A stretch of 64,000 bases of DNA, from NCBI GenBank assembly GCA_019973155.2, contig BPQB01000017.1:310001-374000 (forward strand), given 5' to 3'. The stretch comes from Phanerochaete sordida. Taxonomy: Eukaryota; Basidiomycota; Agaricomycetes; Polyporales; Phanerochaetaceae. The notes under the pieces were generated by a model. That model saw only the letters and a program-made list of their open reading frames with translations, made no database searches and had not been told where the DNA came from. Numbering within the stretch: position 1 is the stretch's first letter; each line of letters begins with the position of its first letter. A program made the translations under genes and the position numbers. This document shows positions 34,164 through 47,023 of the stretch, in pieces.

Positions 34164-35796
34164 ATGTCTAGTAGCTCGATAGATCTCAGCACGACCGTCG
34201 CACACCAGTTGTGAGGACATTTTACGTGCCGCAGGTTATATCACACTGACCAATTGTCTGAAGCGAAATTTTACTGGAGCGGAGGATGATTTTCGCGATC
34301 TCAGGTCAGCACACGAGGCGAGTTCACACCGCGGCCAAGTCATGTACTCACACAACCACAAATGCCTGTCAAATATTCAGCGATGACCGCATATGAATAC
34401 ATGATAACGTTCGACCAGGAGGTCACCACTGTCTGGCGGCGGAGCTGGACGGCTAGCTCGATACTTCTGCTGTCCACACGCTGGGTAATGCTAGGGTTTG
34501 CGTGTATACAGTGCATAGCCCTCTTGCCTACTACGGTAGGCTCCGTCCTTAACATGCGTGTCCTCATCTGACGTCCGTGGCAGAAGTACTTGATCCAAAT
34601 CCAGGCTCTGAGTCGCGAGCTGACTAGTATTCGAAGCTGCTTTGCGGTCAACCTTGTAAGCAATATTATGAGCCTACTCGGCGCACTTCAAGTCGCAGGT
34701 ACTCCGATACAATTAACTTGTCGCTATGCTCTGACATACGTATCTTTCCACAGTGTTTTCAGCTCTGCGTATAATAGCAGTCACGGGGAGAAGCTACATA
34801 CTCGCGATGGTGGTACTAGCTCTAGGCTTCGTACCAATTTCTCTCACTATTGTGAGAATTAGGCCACGCTCAGATGCTCAGCTCTGACCTAAATTTTCTA
34901 CAGGCTCTGCTCCCCGAAGTCAAATTCCAAGCGGGCTGCAATATGATATTAGAGATATCCCAAGACAGGCTCCTACTGTGAGCAACATTCTGGGTGTATT
35001 CCTTCATGCCCAGTCATTGACAGTGCTTGCAGATGTTCGTGATAAATTATTGTAGGCAATCTGGTTGGCTTACCGCTCTGCAGTGGGCCTCTTCAGCCGG
35101 CTGTCAACGATAATAGCCGACTTCCTGGTAGTCGCCGTAACATGGCATCGGACATTCCGAGGCTGGAAGCAGCTCTCGAAGTGCAAGTCCCTCTGGACCG
35201 TGTCAGACTGTCTCCTGCGCGATGGTGAGTTCTATGCCTGCAGCCCGTCCGCGAGCGATGGGGAGCTAAGCACCGAAATTTGCAGGGGCCATATATTTTG
35301 TGTACGTCCCTCCATGCGATCCTGCTATCTCTGGCGGAGGGTAACAGGGCCGTATCAGAGCGCTCCTCCTCGTCAATGCCGCGCAGGTGCTCACACACAA
35401 TCCCGTAAGCCGGGCGCAGTGACATCTCCGTACGCCGCGCTGACGCCCGCACAGACCTTCAACCCCGTCTCGATCCTCACCTCGGCTCTGGTATGTCACC
35501 TCTGTTCAGCATCCGCGCCGCGCCCGCGCTGACCGCTGCAGCCGCTCATCCTCGTGAACCGGTTCATGCTGAACCTGCGGCAAGTGCAGCCGACGCGCAG
35601 CTTCCCGTCGGGCTCGACGGTCATCCCGCCGTTCCACCCGGGCGCGCCGGACGTGGACTACGGCGCGTTCACGAGCATCATCGGGAACATCGGCGAGCCG
35701 CTTGTGCATGCGCAGAACGAGGAGATGGACGATGGCGAGGGGTCGGCGCCGCCGCCGTCTCCGCTCGCGCTGTCTCGGGAAGAGAGTCACGCGTAG
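34164..35796 (+). CDS. DUF6533-type multi-pass membrane protein, copy 3
   Basis: Third tandem copy. Start at 34164 (MSSSSIDLSTTVAHQL), an intron, YITLTNCLK, then MTAYEYMITFDQEVTTV and SWTASSILLLSTRWVM. Further exons give SNIMSLLGALQVA, an FSALRIIAVTGRSY exon, LFSRLSTIIADFLVVAVTWH, LWTVSDCLLRDG and a C-terminal exon LVNRFMLNLRQVQPT with YGAFTSIIGNIGEPLVHAQN, ending EESHA at 35796. Its last exon (about 35540-35796) is much more GC-rich than the same exon in copies 1 and 2, so this copy is the most diverged in base use. Function is unknown; the exact splice phase of the first intron is unresolved. Confidence 0.7.
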
Positions 35797-36062
35797 ACAG
35801 CCTGACGTGCTTGCCGTCGACTCCCGTCTGTGCGCAGCTCTTCTTGTGTACCATAGTGTAGCAATAGCCCGGCAACGATATAGATGGTTATACCAGGCAG
35901 CATTGTGAGGTACGCTGTGAAAGTCTTCAAGAATTATAGACATCGATTTTCGCATGGGCAATGATCTATCTCACATGCTGGTATACAGTAAGGTTCAGAA
36001 ATAACCGTTCAGTCGCAAAGAGCAAGCGTACACATCGCCTTCAAAACCCTCGACAGCCCAGC

Positions 36063-39000
36063 CTACGCCCCAAGCCCGAGCCAGGCATCCAAGTTCTCCC
36101 AGATCTCCTCGCGCTTGCGCGCCCAGAGCTGGCGGCGCGTCATGACGCACGCGCTGCAGAAGCCTGAGTTCTCCCAGTCGAGCACGGACAGGCGCTCGAG
36201 GCCGCACACGGGGTCGTACATCCAGCTCTCGTACAGGCCCGAGTCGAGCACCCACTCGGCCCAGATCTGCGCCGAGTTGCGGCACGCCTCCTCGCAGCGC
36301 TCGCGCGCGCTGTGCGTGCTGTACGCCGTGTTCGCGTCCGTCGTCTGCTGCAGCATGCACGGGAACGCCGCGGGCGACGGCGCGGTACCCACGAGCAGCG
36401 TCCACGCCATCTGCAGCTTCTCCCGCGTCGTCACGAGCCGCACGAGGTCCGCGTGGCTGAGCTTCGCGCGCCCGAGCAGCCGGCTGCCGTCCGCAGGCGT
36501 TCCGTCCGCGGCCGCCGCCGCGACGCCTTTCTGCGCGAAGCCTTCGGAGCGGAGGAGCTCGTAGAAGGCGCGCTTGAGCACCGCGGGCAGGCCGTACATC
36601 CGCGCGATGGCGACCGTCTCCGCTGCGTGGGGCGTGCGCACGGGCGAGAGCTTGTGCAGGTCGCTCGGCCAGAGGCTCTCGAGCCGCGATGTCGCCAAGG
36701 CGTCGATCTGCCGGAAGCGCAGCGTGCGTGCGGTGCAGAACACTGCCACCAGGGTCTTGAACGGCGGCTGCCGCTGAATAAAGATGCTGTTGGACTGTCA
36801 GTGAGAACGTTCTCGTCGAGGTGACGAGCCAGCTCACCTCGGGTCGTCGCACACGCCAAGCAGCGTCTCGAGGTCCTCGGCAGACACACCAGTGACCTTG
36901 ACGACAGGACACTGGTCCGACGTAGACGTCTGCTCGTCCTCGTTGTCCCTGGAAAGATGCTTCGCAAAGTATTCGCTCATCTGCACAAGACGCGAACGAG
37001 GCAGATGGAGGAGGATGTCCTCGACGAGCACGACAGCTGAGTCCTCGAGCAACTTCTGACGTGGCACGAACACCGGTGGGGGTGGGGGAGGGGCAGGCGA
37101 GTCCGAAGGGCTAGGCCGTACGATGACGTTCGAAGGGTGGGCCGAGCGCGGGCCGCGTCGCGGGCGGGGCTTGAGGTACAGCGCGACCTCCGCCTCCGAG
37201 TCGCCGTCGTCCTCGTCCTCAGGCGCAGACTGTGCGGATGGCGGCGGGTCCTGTAGGGGCGCGAAGCGCTCCGCGCGTTGCTGGATGCTGGGGAGCGGTG
37301 GGCGGAGCGGCGAGAGGAACGGCTCTTCTCGGCGCTTACCATTCGTCGCGCTCATGCTGGCCGCCTCGTTGGGAGTGGTGTCGTGCGACGTCTCGTGGGA
37401 CGTCGAGCCATTGGGCGCAGGGGCCGAAGACGTAGTGGGCGCGTCGAGTGCGTTCGCCTGGCTGTACCACGACGTCTGGCCGCTGTTGAGACTCGCCTGA
37501 GCGGTCCACCATGGCGCGGGCACCTGCGTACGCGTGTCGCCGTTGGACGCATCCTGGGTGGACTCTGGGCGGTGGCGCTTCGAGGGTGGACGCGTACTCG
37601 CACTGTCGTTCGTGCTGATGTCGTACTGCTTGCGCTTGCGCGCGAGGGGCTCGTCTCCCGAAGACTCGTCAGACGATGCGCCGCCGTCGGGCGCCCATGC
37701 CGCGCTTGTTGAGAGGCGGAAGGAGCACGACTCATCTTGGACTGGCGCAGGAGAGCGCGCGGACGGCGCGGAGGAAATTGACTGGCCGTTCTGCGCGGGT
37801 GGCTGGGCCGGCGCAGGACTGGGAGCGTTAGCTGGGGTAGAAAATGCAGTGGGTACAACAGTGGCCGTAAGGGGACGCGGCGGGACATACACTGCAGGCA
37901 TGTATGCTGGCATGGCGTTCGGAGATGTATGTACAGTGGTCGCGTGAGCGGGCGCAGGAGATTGAGACACAGGAGCTGCATTGGGTGCCTGAGCAGGAAC
38001 GCCAGGCGGGAATGGCAGACCGTGCACGACACCTGGCGGCAGCATGCCCTGGCTCATGGCCGCGCTGAGCACGTCATAGATTGTGCGCATCGGGAGCGAT
38101 GGCGCTGGCGGCGGCGGCGGCGGTGGTCGCGCCTGGGAAGGCTGCGACGAATGGACTGGGTAACTCCTCGGTGCCTGTGACGCAGGCTTCGGTGCGGCTG
38201 CAGAATTTGATTTCTGAGCGTTCGCAGTCGACGAGTCGCCGCCAGTGGAGTGGAAGCTACTGCGAGGAGGCACCCGAATAGACAGGCGAGGTGACGTGAC
38301 ATTGTTGTTCGTTTGTACCGCAAGCGTCGAGGTCGCAGTGGTGGCGCGAGCTGTCGCCGCAGAACGTGCTGGTGGAGAGGGACCCTTGGCGGCTGCAGAC
38401 ACCGACTCTGGAGTATTCGTGGGTCGGAACGGCTGGGAGTGGAAAACGCCGTTCTGGCCGGTAGCAGCTGACGTGGGCGGGGTGGCTGCATAGACGGAAA
38501 GAGTGTGTGTCGCGCTGCTTGGTGCCGCCTGCCGATGCTGGGGCTGCGGTGCAGGGGAACCTGATGCGCCATGACTTTGAGAGGCGGAGGCCTGGTACGG
38601 AATAGTACCGACAAATGTGTGAGCGCCGTTCGTGACCATCGATAGCGAGCTTGGCCGGCTTGCAGTCACGTAGGTAACACTGAGTGGGTGGGTGTGGACT
38701 GACGGATGACGCGTCTCCGAGGGCGTGGATGTTGGAGTCGGCGAGAGCGCGCCAGACGCGCTCGATGGCGGCTTCTGTGGTAAGTGTTCGACTTGAGGTT
38801 CGTCCACTTCCGGTGTTGGCTTCTCGGGTGCTGGCGGCGCTGACTTCTCGGGTGCTGGCGACGCTGACTTCTCGAGTGCTGGTGATGCTGGCGTTTCGGG
38901 TGCTGGTGATGCTGGCGCTTCAGGTGCTGGCGGTACTGGTGATGCTCGCTTCTCTGGGACTTTCGCGGGAGGGCTTTCTGGCTGAGGACTGGCAGAAGCA

Positions 39001-39587
39001 CGCTTCCGAGAGTCGCGTCGAGAAGCACTCGCCTTCTCTTGTCCCTGCGATGCCCGCCTCTTCCTCTGCGCCGGAGACACGGAACCCTGCTCAATCGACC
39101 TCTTTCCCTTCCGCAACGGCGCTGATGCGGACTGAGCCGGCGTGGCCATCGTCTTCGCGACGGATGCCGAGTGGTCGCGGTAGTACGGCGCGTCGGGGAG
39201 CGACTTCTTGAGTGCTTGTACCTCCTGGCGAAGCGGCTGTTTCTTCAAGCGTGGAAGCGGGAGTTCGACGTAACCGGCTCCTTGGGGTATGCACGTAAGG
39301 TCCTTCTCCGCGCACCTCCTGCAAGCCGGGTCCCCTCGCGAACACACGTTCCTGACCCTTGCGCACATGGTGCACCGGTTCGCGACTATAAAGTACTCGC
39401 CCTGCTCTTCTGTGTCCGGGTTGAACGGCATGGCGAATATATGAGCCGGGTCAATGCGCGGATCGAACACGTCGGGTAGCCGCTTTGGGCGGTAGACGGT
39501 GGAATGCCACTTCTTCGCATAGTCGGGGAGAGGGAGACGGGCATGGGGGTTGTCTTGTGAGCCAGCGTCGTCGTTTTTCTGAGCCAT
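36063..39587 (-). CDS. large BTB/POZ protein with N-terminal Zn2Cys6-type cysteine cluster (paralogue 2)
   Basis: Two-exon gene, complement(join(36063..36786, 36838..39587)), 1157 aa. The 51-bp intron (36787-36837) is chosen because it alone keeps the frame, giving DDPSIFIQRQPPFK. N-terminal residues C72, C75, C82, C89, C92 and C99 fit CX2CX6CX6CX2CX6C, the spacing of fungal binuclear zinc-cluster DNA-binding domains, with basic residues between them. Residues about 140-830 are Pro/Ser/Ala-rich and presumably disordered, including a Pro-Ala-Pro-Glu repeat. The C-terminal part has a BTB-like core (ILLHLPRSRLVQMSEYFAKH) and the same helical extension as paralogue 3: RMYGLPAVLKRAFYELLRSE, GFCSAC and IWENLDAWLGLGA. 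The layout suggests a DNA-binding regulator with a protein-interaction domain. The DNA-binding role is inference from cysteine spacing only. Confidence 0.88.
38818..38960. repeat. 30-bp period minisatellite inside the BTB gene
   Basis: On the plus strand the unit TTCTCGGGTGCTGGCGRCGC recurs about every 30 bp with point changes, for four to five units. On the coding (minus) strand it encodes repeats of Pro-Ala-Pro-Glu-Lys/Thr-(Ser/Pro)-Ala-(Ser/Pro), lengthening the disordered linker of the protein. Because the period is a multiple of three, unit gain or loss would keep the frame. Confidence 0.75.
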
Positions 39588-42500
39588 GGGGTATATGGAA
39601 ACTGAGAAAGCGGAGAAAGAGGGGAGGAAACGGTGAGAACGACACGGGGAGACGACTGAAAAGAAGACGAACCAACGACGTTATGTCGCTGAATTTGATG
39701 CCAATCGGTCAAAAACTATGTGTTGAGCACTTGCTGAATCCCCGTTGACACGAATCTCGGCAAAAATCGAGGAGACGACGAGGAAGGACCGGGGGATGGT
39801 GGTGAAACCTCCTAGAAATCAAATCAACAATATTCCCCGGCGCATCACGTGGCGCGCTAAACGCCACAAAGCCTATGCTAGGCGCGCATCGCATCTTAAC
39901 TCGCCTTCTGCGCGTAGACAGACGGTGCTTGGCCCGAAAAAAAGGTGTGAAAGGCCTATTTTCTGATATTGGCGCATATATGGGGGAATCAAGCAGATCA
40001 GTCATTGGTCTGAGAGTGCAACGCCTGTATGCATACCGTTCGGCACGCACTGGCAGCGAGGAAGGAGAAGACGGAGTCGAAGAGCGGGCGAAGTAAGTAC
40101 GGTACGAGATTGCTTTTCGTGGATGTTGATGTGGGGAAGAAAGAGACGAAGTCGTCTGGAAGATGGTCGCCGACTTATATACCACGAGCCGGCTCGATGA
40201 CATCAAATTCGAGAAGCACGGCGGCCCTCGATCGTCGATATTGACATTCGGAATGCTTCGCTCCACAAAGTATCCGTGACCTGTGGCGTGTCACACTTGT
40301 CAAACACGAGTTGTGTGAACGCGACCCGCCGAGCGGGCTACTGACGAGAACGCGTGCAGGAGCGACGCGTCGCGCCGCTTACATAACTGATGGACCCCCG
40401 CTCGACCAGATTCGGTGGCGCCGATATAAGCGGATCGCGAGTATCCTTGGAGGTGTCACAGCTGCGTTTTCACATGTTCCATTCTGGGGTTGTCACATTT
40501 CATGAATCGCCCGGAATAGCTCACCCTGCAGGAGTAACCGCAGCATATATCTTCAATATCAGCCTCGGATTACCTCGTCGTATTCCCTGTGCAAATCTTA
40601 GGAGCTCTGTGACACTCGCAGATTTAATTGAAGCTCCACAAAAGGGCCGTCGGGAATGCTCCAGGGCCCATACTTGTGAAGTAAAGGGTGTATAAGCGAT
40701 ATAGATAACATTAAGTCTGGGGGGCTACAGCCGCAGATCGCAGAGCTTTTCATGCGCGTAGATGTAATAGAATACCTGTGGGTAAATACCACGCGGATAC
40801 CACCAGTGAAGGACTCTACACCTATTCACATAACGTTAGCAGATTCTAGCATATGCTGACCTTGGTATTGTCAGCAAGTCCGTAGCGGTGGAATTTCAGC
40901 GGAGGAACTAGACGGTGAGCATGGCTATATCCGTGGTCCAACCATATGGTAAGGTGCAGAGAGCACATAAGATGTATACATACTCTGTGAGATTTCATCT
41001 TCCGTGCTGGTGCTTGCAGCGCTCGCGCGCCCCTTATTTGCGGCTATTTGGCCATACTAGCACGATCGAACTGCATCTGTCACTAGCAGCCGCTGCAAGA
41101 ACTAGACTGTATCAGACCAAAAGGCTTACGCGGTCTAGTCGGGATATGCACGGTCAGTCTCAGCGACGACGAAGCAACCCAAACGGACGCCCACGACGGT
41201 CGACCCAGGTGCTCGAGAAGAGCAATGCACATACCTCCGAGATATCTGCAGCTCGTTTGTTCCGCGATCCCGTGGAAGCTCACACCATCTTGAGCTGAAT
41301 ATATCCACGCACGGCAGAGTCTTACAGTTATGCAGGGTAGGCACCTCCGCTTCACATTCGGCGGACTGGGTTTGTATTAGTGGCTCCAGCATAAGCTGCG
41401 GCTGCCCGCGCACCTCACAAGCCGCGCGTCGCATGACGGCAGCACAACAGTATTTCCTTCTGCTTACGCACAGGACGGCGTGAGCAGATACAGGCGAATG
41501 GTGCGAGTTCCTGTGTATGTTGATCAGCACCGGCGAAGTCTTTCAGGAAAATGTCGACGCTGTCAGCATAAATGCCTTCTCTACAGAGATAAAATGTGGA
41601 GAAATCGTGGTGGATGAACTCACCTTGCAATTGACTTCTCTCGAAAAACGCGGTGGTAGGCTCCGCGCCGAGGACGCGTTCCTGAAGCCGGAGTAAGTAC
41701 GTGGTACCCAAGTGGTACCGTCGCAGTCCAGATCGTAGCTGCCCATCATTCAAAGCCTGAGTAGGAATATTAGTCAGCCCTGAAAGCAGTGTTCTGAACA
41801 GCATCTCTCGTCGATGCGACGATGATGCGCGCCGAACCCAGAGCAGGGTCAGCGCGCAGCGGAACCCAGCCTCAGCAGAGCCGACAAAAAATCGTCTCGG
41901 GTGCCCACTACAACACAAGAGCTTACATTCAGTCAGCGGTCGAGGAGGCTTGTACACAAGTGACACTCACCGCACAGGCGGGACACTATCTGCGAGTCTC
42001 CGTATCGGGGGTCTTGGTTGCCCGCGTTCACGCTCAGTCGGTCCTGGGCGCTTGTGCCTCGGGCGTAATCGCGTGCTCTGTGCCTTACGTCAGCGGCAGG
42101 ACCCCGGACATCCCTGGGCGGCATCCGCGGCGAACCTGCTCTCTGAGCTCGACGGCCAAGACTCAGTGGACCACAGGTAAAGGATATCGTCTATCTGCAA
42201 CGTGCAAGCTATGTTTTATATCTCTGGCAGATGCAGCTGGAAGATGGTCCCAGGGAGAGAACGATATACCTACTCCACTCCGCCGTAACACATGGACAGA
42301 CCTCGCTGCACTTAGGCTCGTCGGGGGGAAGCGCGATCCCGGCGAGCTGTGTAAAACCAGACGCAGTATACTGGGTTCTACCTCTTGCTTTACGACCATG
42401 TGATGCCTTATTGACATTGATGGACTACCAGAATTTATGAGGTGAATAACTCGCTCGCAAGGTCTAGGCCTCACGCGCACGGTGCGGCCTGCATGCCTTT

Positions 42501-44072
42501 CAGCGCATTGTCCGCCTAATCCTGTACGTTCACTGTGCTCTCGTAGTATGCATTAACCCCTCTTTTATCACGTCTACGCTAAAATTACGATGACAGATGC
42601 ATCCCTCCGCTGTCTGCCGTCGTGCCGGTACCGAGCGATGCGCAGGTTTGACAGCGCCGCCGTCAGGACCTTGGGTCCGTTGCGGTCACACTTGAAAGGT
42701 CCAGGGGAGCATCCTGCGATCAGCGCAATATTCTAGTCTCAACGCACACGCGCGCAGGGGTCCCGGCGACGACTCTGCCGACCAACATCGTACGCGAACG
42801 GCTCGTTTCTGCACGACACAACGGTCGCTGCTGACTGAAGACGAAGACGGCTTCCCGGCGTACCTGGTAATCTTTGCGACATTCTTTGTTTTAGTCGCGG
42901 GCAAAGTGAGCAACGGGATGCGGCAACTCCCATGCGGCGACTATAGTTGGATATTTTTACGCTTTCAAACACTCCCTGTGAATATAGAATATAGGAAGTC
43001 AAGGTCAGCCGATCTTTGGAAAACTATATGGTGCGTCGGTGGCTGTAGTCCTCGCAAAATGTCACCCTGGATCTCGTCCTCTGCGAGCAGGTTGCGCTCT
43101 CCGCTTTATGCCTCCTGTACTACCGCGACCTGGACTCAGCAACACACACTCGATGCGCATATCCCAACCACAAATTTGGCCGCCATATGAAGACAATGGC
43201 CGAGTGGCAGCAGCCGCCGTCCAACTGGAGCTCCACAGAAACACCGCGGCGTGCTCATCGCGACGTAAGTGCGACTCATACTCGTAATGACGAGCTTTGT
43301 ACCACGAACGTCCTGGTATTTCTCGTGAGCTATTTCTCGTGCAGTTCCTGTGCAAGTCAGAACGACTGTGTCGCTCGACAGCAGATTCATGAGCTTGCAC
43401 TTGGCATTGTCCTATGCTGGGCTACAGTCTTCGTCAGGCCATACATGAGTCCAGTCAGACCACTCTCGATGTGACCTATACAGATGTACTACGCGTCCGG
43501 CTGACTTCGAATGCGATAAAATAAATCCGGTGTTCGAATACGAGCGTGTCAGACTCGTCGCGCCCGAAGTGTGCTTTCGACAGATGTTGCTGCAAACGTA
43601 TGGGCTATGGACGTTTAGCTGATGTTCTGTCCTCTTACCTACTGGCGAAGGTACAAGTAACCGCAACGACAAATGCCCTGATGGGCTAATACCCACACCC
43701 CATTTTGCCGATAAGCCTGCCGGCGGGCTCACACGCATGTCTGCTTCAGACAAATCGCGCAGAGTGCAGTATACCGAACGTCGGCAGCGACCTCAGCGTG
43801 CAAATAAAGAAGGCATCAGGTCATTCACTTCCTCACACCTCCGAAGACCCTTCGCCGTATATGGCTGCGATGGATAGAATGGCACTGCGCGAGAGGCCCG
43901 ACCAGATGACGTGACGCCATGCAGCGGAGAACACCTTTCTGGTTCCCGCGTCCGTGTACTCCGCGCAGTCCCAAGCTACGAGCAAACCATTCATATCGCC
44001 TTACATTCGCATTATCCAAAACAGCCATCGAAATACTCGTACATTCCGCTTGCATTTCCTGCCTGCTACGCC
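39588..44072. other. 4.5-kb gene-poor stretch
   Basis: The first ~600 bp should be the promoter of the large BTB gene. No convincing gene follows. Weakly protein-like frames exist at about 41490-41800 (both strands) and 42830-43200 (+), but they do not join into a recognisable protein and may be remnants. A fragment (GTGCTTTCGACAGATG at about 43571-43586) repeats the block found around the DUF6533 array. Confidence 0.4.
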
Positions 44073-46078
44073 TCACGCCGCAGCGCGCTGCGGCACCGCC
44101 TGCCGGTAGAAGTGCGCCATGAGCGCCGTCGCGTGCGTGACGGTGAGGTCTGTGAGCGGGTGGGTCGCGTTCTGCGTGTGCCCGGTCAGAAATGAGGTAC
44201 ATAGCAAGACGGCGGAGAGGACATACGACCCGATTTGCGGAGCCGCCGACGTACACAGCGGTGCCCTCCTCCTCGGTCCACGCGAGCGTCTCTACGAACG
44301 CGCGTTTGCGCAGCGCTTTCGTGACTGTGTGCATGTCAGGCATGAGCGAGGACGGCAGGCATAGGCAGGCGTACGTTCGTCCGAGTCTTCGTCTGCCGCA
44401 GGCTCGACCCACGCGGCTGCGAGCTCGGTCTTACGCTCTTCGGAGGGCACGACGCGGTGCTGCGCCGCTGAGAGGCCGGAGAGGCAGTAGAGGGTGTGGT
44501 ACGCGTCGGCGGGCCTAACGGCGTCAGCTTGGCGCGCATATATGCGGATGAGGGACGTACTTGGGCGGCTTGTCGATCAGCCCGCCGGCAGCGTGCTGCC
44601 CGGCGATGAGGACGTACTCTTGCAAGGCTTTCCGGTTGAAGAGCGAGTCTGCGTGGCGTTGGACGTCGAGCATCCCGGGAAAAAGGCGTGGAGACTCACC
44701 ATCAACGTCGCCCCAGGCGTGCTCGTGGCCGTCCTCGCCCTCCTTATCGTGCTTCCCCTCCGAATGCGCACCGATGCCGAGGAGGCCTTCGACGAGCACG
44801 ACGCACCCGCCGACCCACCAGCTGTAGCACCCGTCGACGAGCTTGTTTGTGCGCCCGCGGAAGCCGCCGAGCTCGATGTCCGTGCCTTGCATATGTGTTG
44901 CCCAGCGCAGGAGCCCATGGAGGTCGATACGCGGTTGGGGAAGGGACTTCGCGGGATAGTACGTCTGGACGTAGGGCTGGAGTAGAACCCAACTCGCCGT
45001 CGCACAGAAGGTGTAGCCGCCATGTGCTTCGCCAAGAGGTGGTCGTGGTGCGCTTACGTCCTTCACGTAGCCCTCTGGCGGAGGGTCGTCAGCAGGCTGT
45101 AGACAAAGGGCAGGTGCGGCAGCGGCAGCGCTGGCATCGTACTCACACACTCACCATTGGACAGCGCCCAGTCTGGGAAGGACGCGCTGCCGAAACCACC
45201 CTCGTATGTCTGGCAGCTTGAAATGAATTCGGGTGTTCCAGCGCAGAGTTCTGGGGTGAGAATATTGAGCATTGTAGCCACGACGAGGAGACAGTATATC
45301 CCTCTGAAGGAAGGTGAGATGATTCGACAAGATATTGTGATAGCACGCACCGAACATCGACTTCTCCATGGTGCGAGACGAGGAAAGAGCCGTCCGGCTG
45401 CTTCAGTGACATGAAGAAGTTGTACATCTTCTTGCTGGTCTCGTGAGCTCTCTCATGCTGGCCAGATAGTGTAGAGAACACACCGATCAATCTGATCCCA
45501 CCCGCCATTCTCTCCTGGATAGCCTACAATCGCGAGCGCACAGACTGCGGCGTACGTGGGCAGCAGATGAGGGAACTGGCCTGGCCCTCCTGCGAAGCCG
45601 CCGAATGGGTGCTGCAGCGCCAGAATTGTTTCTATTGCCCTGATGATGGGACGGTACGGTCAGACTGGCTCACTCGGAAACAGCGCAAAGCTCACCTCTT
45701 CTTGTTACTCTCGTCCATGCTTACGCCCAGGATGCTGAATCCTTGCAGCGTCCAGAAGAAAAGCCATGGCTGACTTGCATCTTGAGAGATGTAACGAGCT
45801 GGGAACCCTTGTACAAGGTTTCGAAGGAGGAACTGGAGGTGTGCATTGCGGTTCAGAACAGGACCGTCTGTGGTGAAGTCGCTCGCGGACGCTTTGACGG
45901 TTTCGAAGCGGGCTTTGATGACGTTCTCCGTCGTCGTCTGCATGTCAGAGGTCTGGGTCGGAAAGCCATCGACCGGGGTCGGCTTCATTCTTCGATTGGT
46001 GCTCGCCGTCATGGTGTTCGTCCACAAGAAAGAGAATAAAGGTGAAGAGGTGTGGGCGATCTCAGGAGAGCTGGACAC
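44073..46078 (-). CDS. protein farnesyltransferase beta subunit
   Basis: Catalytic beta subunit of the cytosolic zinc enzyme that adds farnesyl to the cysteine of C-terminal CaaX motifs (Ras, Rho, mating factors). The start is at 46078 ([13 protein letters not shown]), or at the internal methionine at 46012 ([13 protein letters not shown]). Motifs over several introns: [51 protein letters not shown]; and [20 protein letters not shown], carrying the Asp and Cys zinc ligands and the GGFxGRxNK signature. [11 protein letters not shown] follows, then DKPPK. The C-terminal exon [20 protein letters not shown] supplies the zinc-ligand histidine; the stop is at 44075-44073. An insert rich in His, Glu, Asp and Gly ([19 protein letters not shown]) sits between the Trp-Gly-Gly region and ALQEYVL. 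All three zinc ligands are present. It is divergent from the BTB gene at 47024. Confidence 0.9.
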
Positions 46079-47023
46079 AATAGCCCGGACCGAAGTGACG
46101 AGCGACGTAACGGTCGGTTACGCTGAGGTCACGCGTCCCGTGACGGAACGTGTCGTCGCGCGAGGGGCAGAAGAGTCTGCGTGAGAAGCAGCCTTGGATA
46201 TTTTAACGCAAGAGCATGTGCACACAAGTGTTTTAGTTAATACCGCAAGGGTCACCGGCCAAGACATACGTATGACTGCCACTGGGAGGAGAAGAATCGA
46301 AAAAAGAGTCGCAAGAGTTCCTCACTCATGAGATAATCAGGGTACCATATTTATGCGCAACCAATGATAGGCTGTATAACACCCAGAATCAATGGTCTGT
46401 CAAGGGGACGCTTTTCAGATAAATCAAATCTTCTTCGCAGTGAACAGACAGGGGATTCGGATTCCGGAAGGTGAGTATTATCACGTGACCATAGACGCGT
46501 CGAGTGCCAGTCGCGTCGCGTCGCGTTTGGGTAGTGATCCAGACACTTGCTGATATAGCTGCGGAAATGTGCACGGCAAGAGTTGCTGCGTGCCATACAC
46601 AATATTTTCATCCTGTATCTGCGTGCCCACCTGCGTCGAGGTAGCTGATCCGAGGGTACTCACGGTACCTCAGTCTCTCTAACCCAAGGACTAAGGCTTC
46701 GATGACTCACATCGTTCAAGTTCCTCAGTCTCATTCTTCGGGTGATATACACATGGTTGTCCTCATAACGCGTAGTGTGCTGAGAGGCTCCGGTCTCCGC
46801 CAAGGGTCACGAGGGCGCTTATGGCAATAACTGGGCGGCTCTCCTGTTTCGCTCCCTGCCTCTGCTCCTACCATCCAGCCCGGCTACACTCTCACTTTGC
46901 TTTTGCATGCTTTTCTCGCTGCGCCAAGCCTCGAGATATCGCTTGCACACCACCCACATCGTACTATCCCATTGCGACGCCCCTCGCCCCTAGCGCCTGA
47001 CGCGTCCTGTACTCAGTATCGCC
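46079..47023. other. divergent promoter region (farnesyltransferase beta / BTB)
   Basis: This 945-bp spacer lies between divergently transcribed genes. No coding sequence is recognised. The part just before the BTB start (about 46850-46960) is CT-rich, which is common near fungal transcription starts. Confidence 0.5.

Noticed and set aside
36834..36836. Stop codon ending the large BTB protein at 917 aa
   Set aside because: It lies within an intron; splicing 36838 to 36786 continues into the conserved BTB extension.
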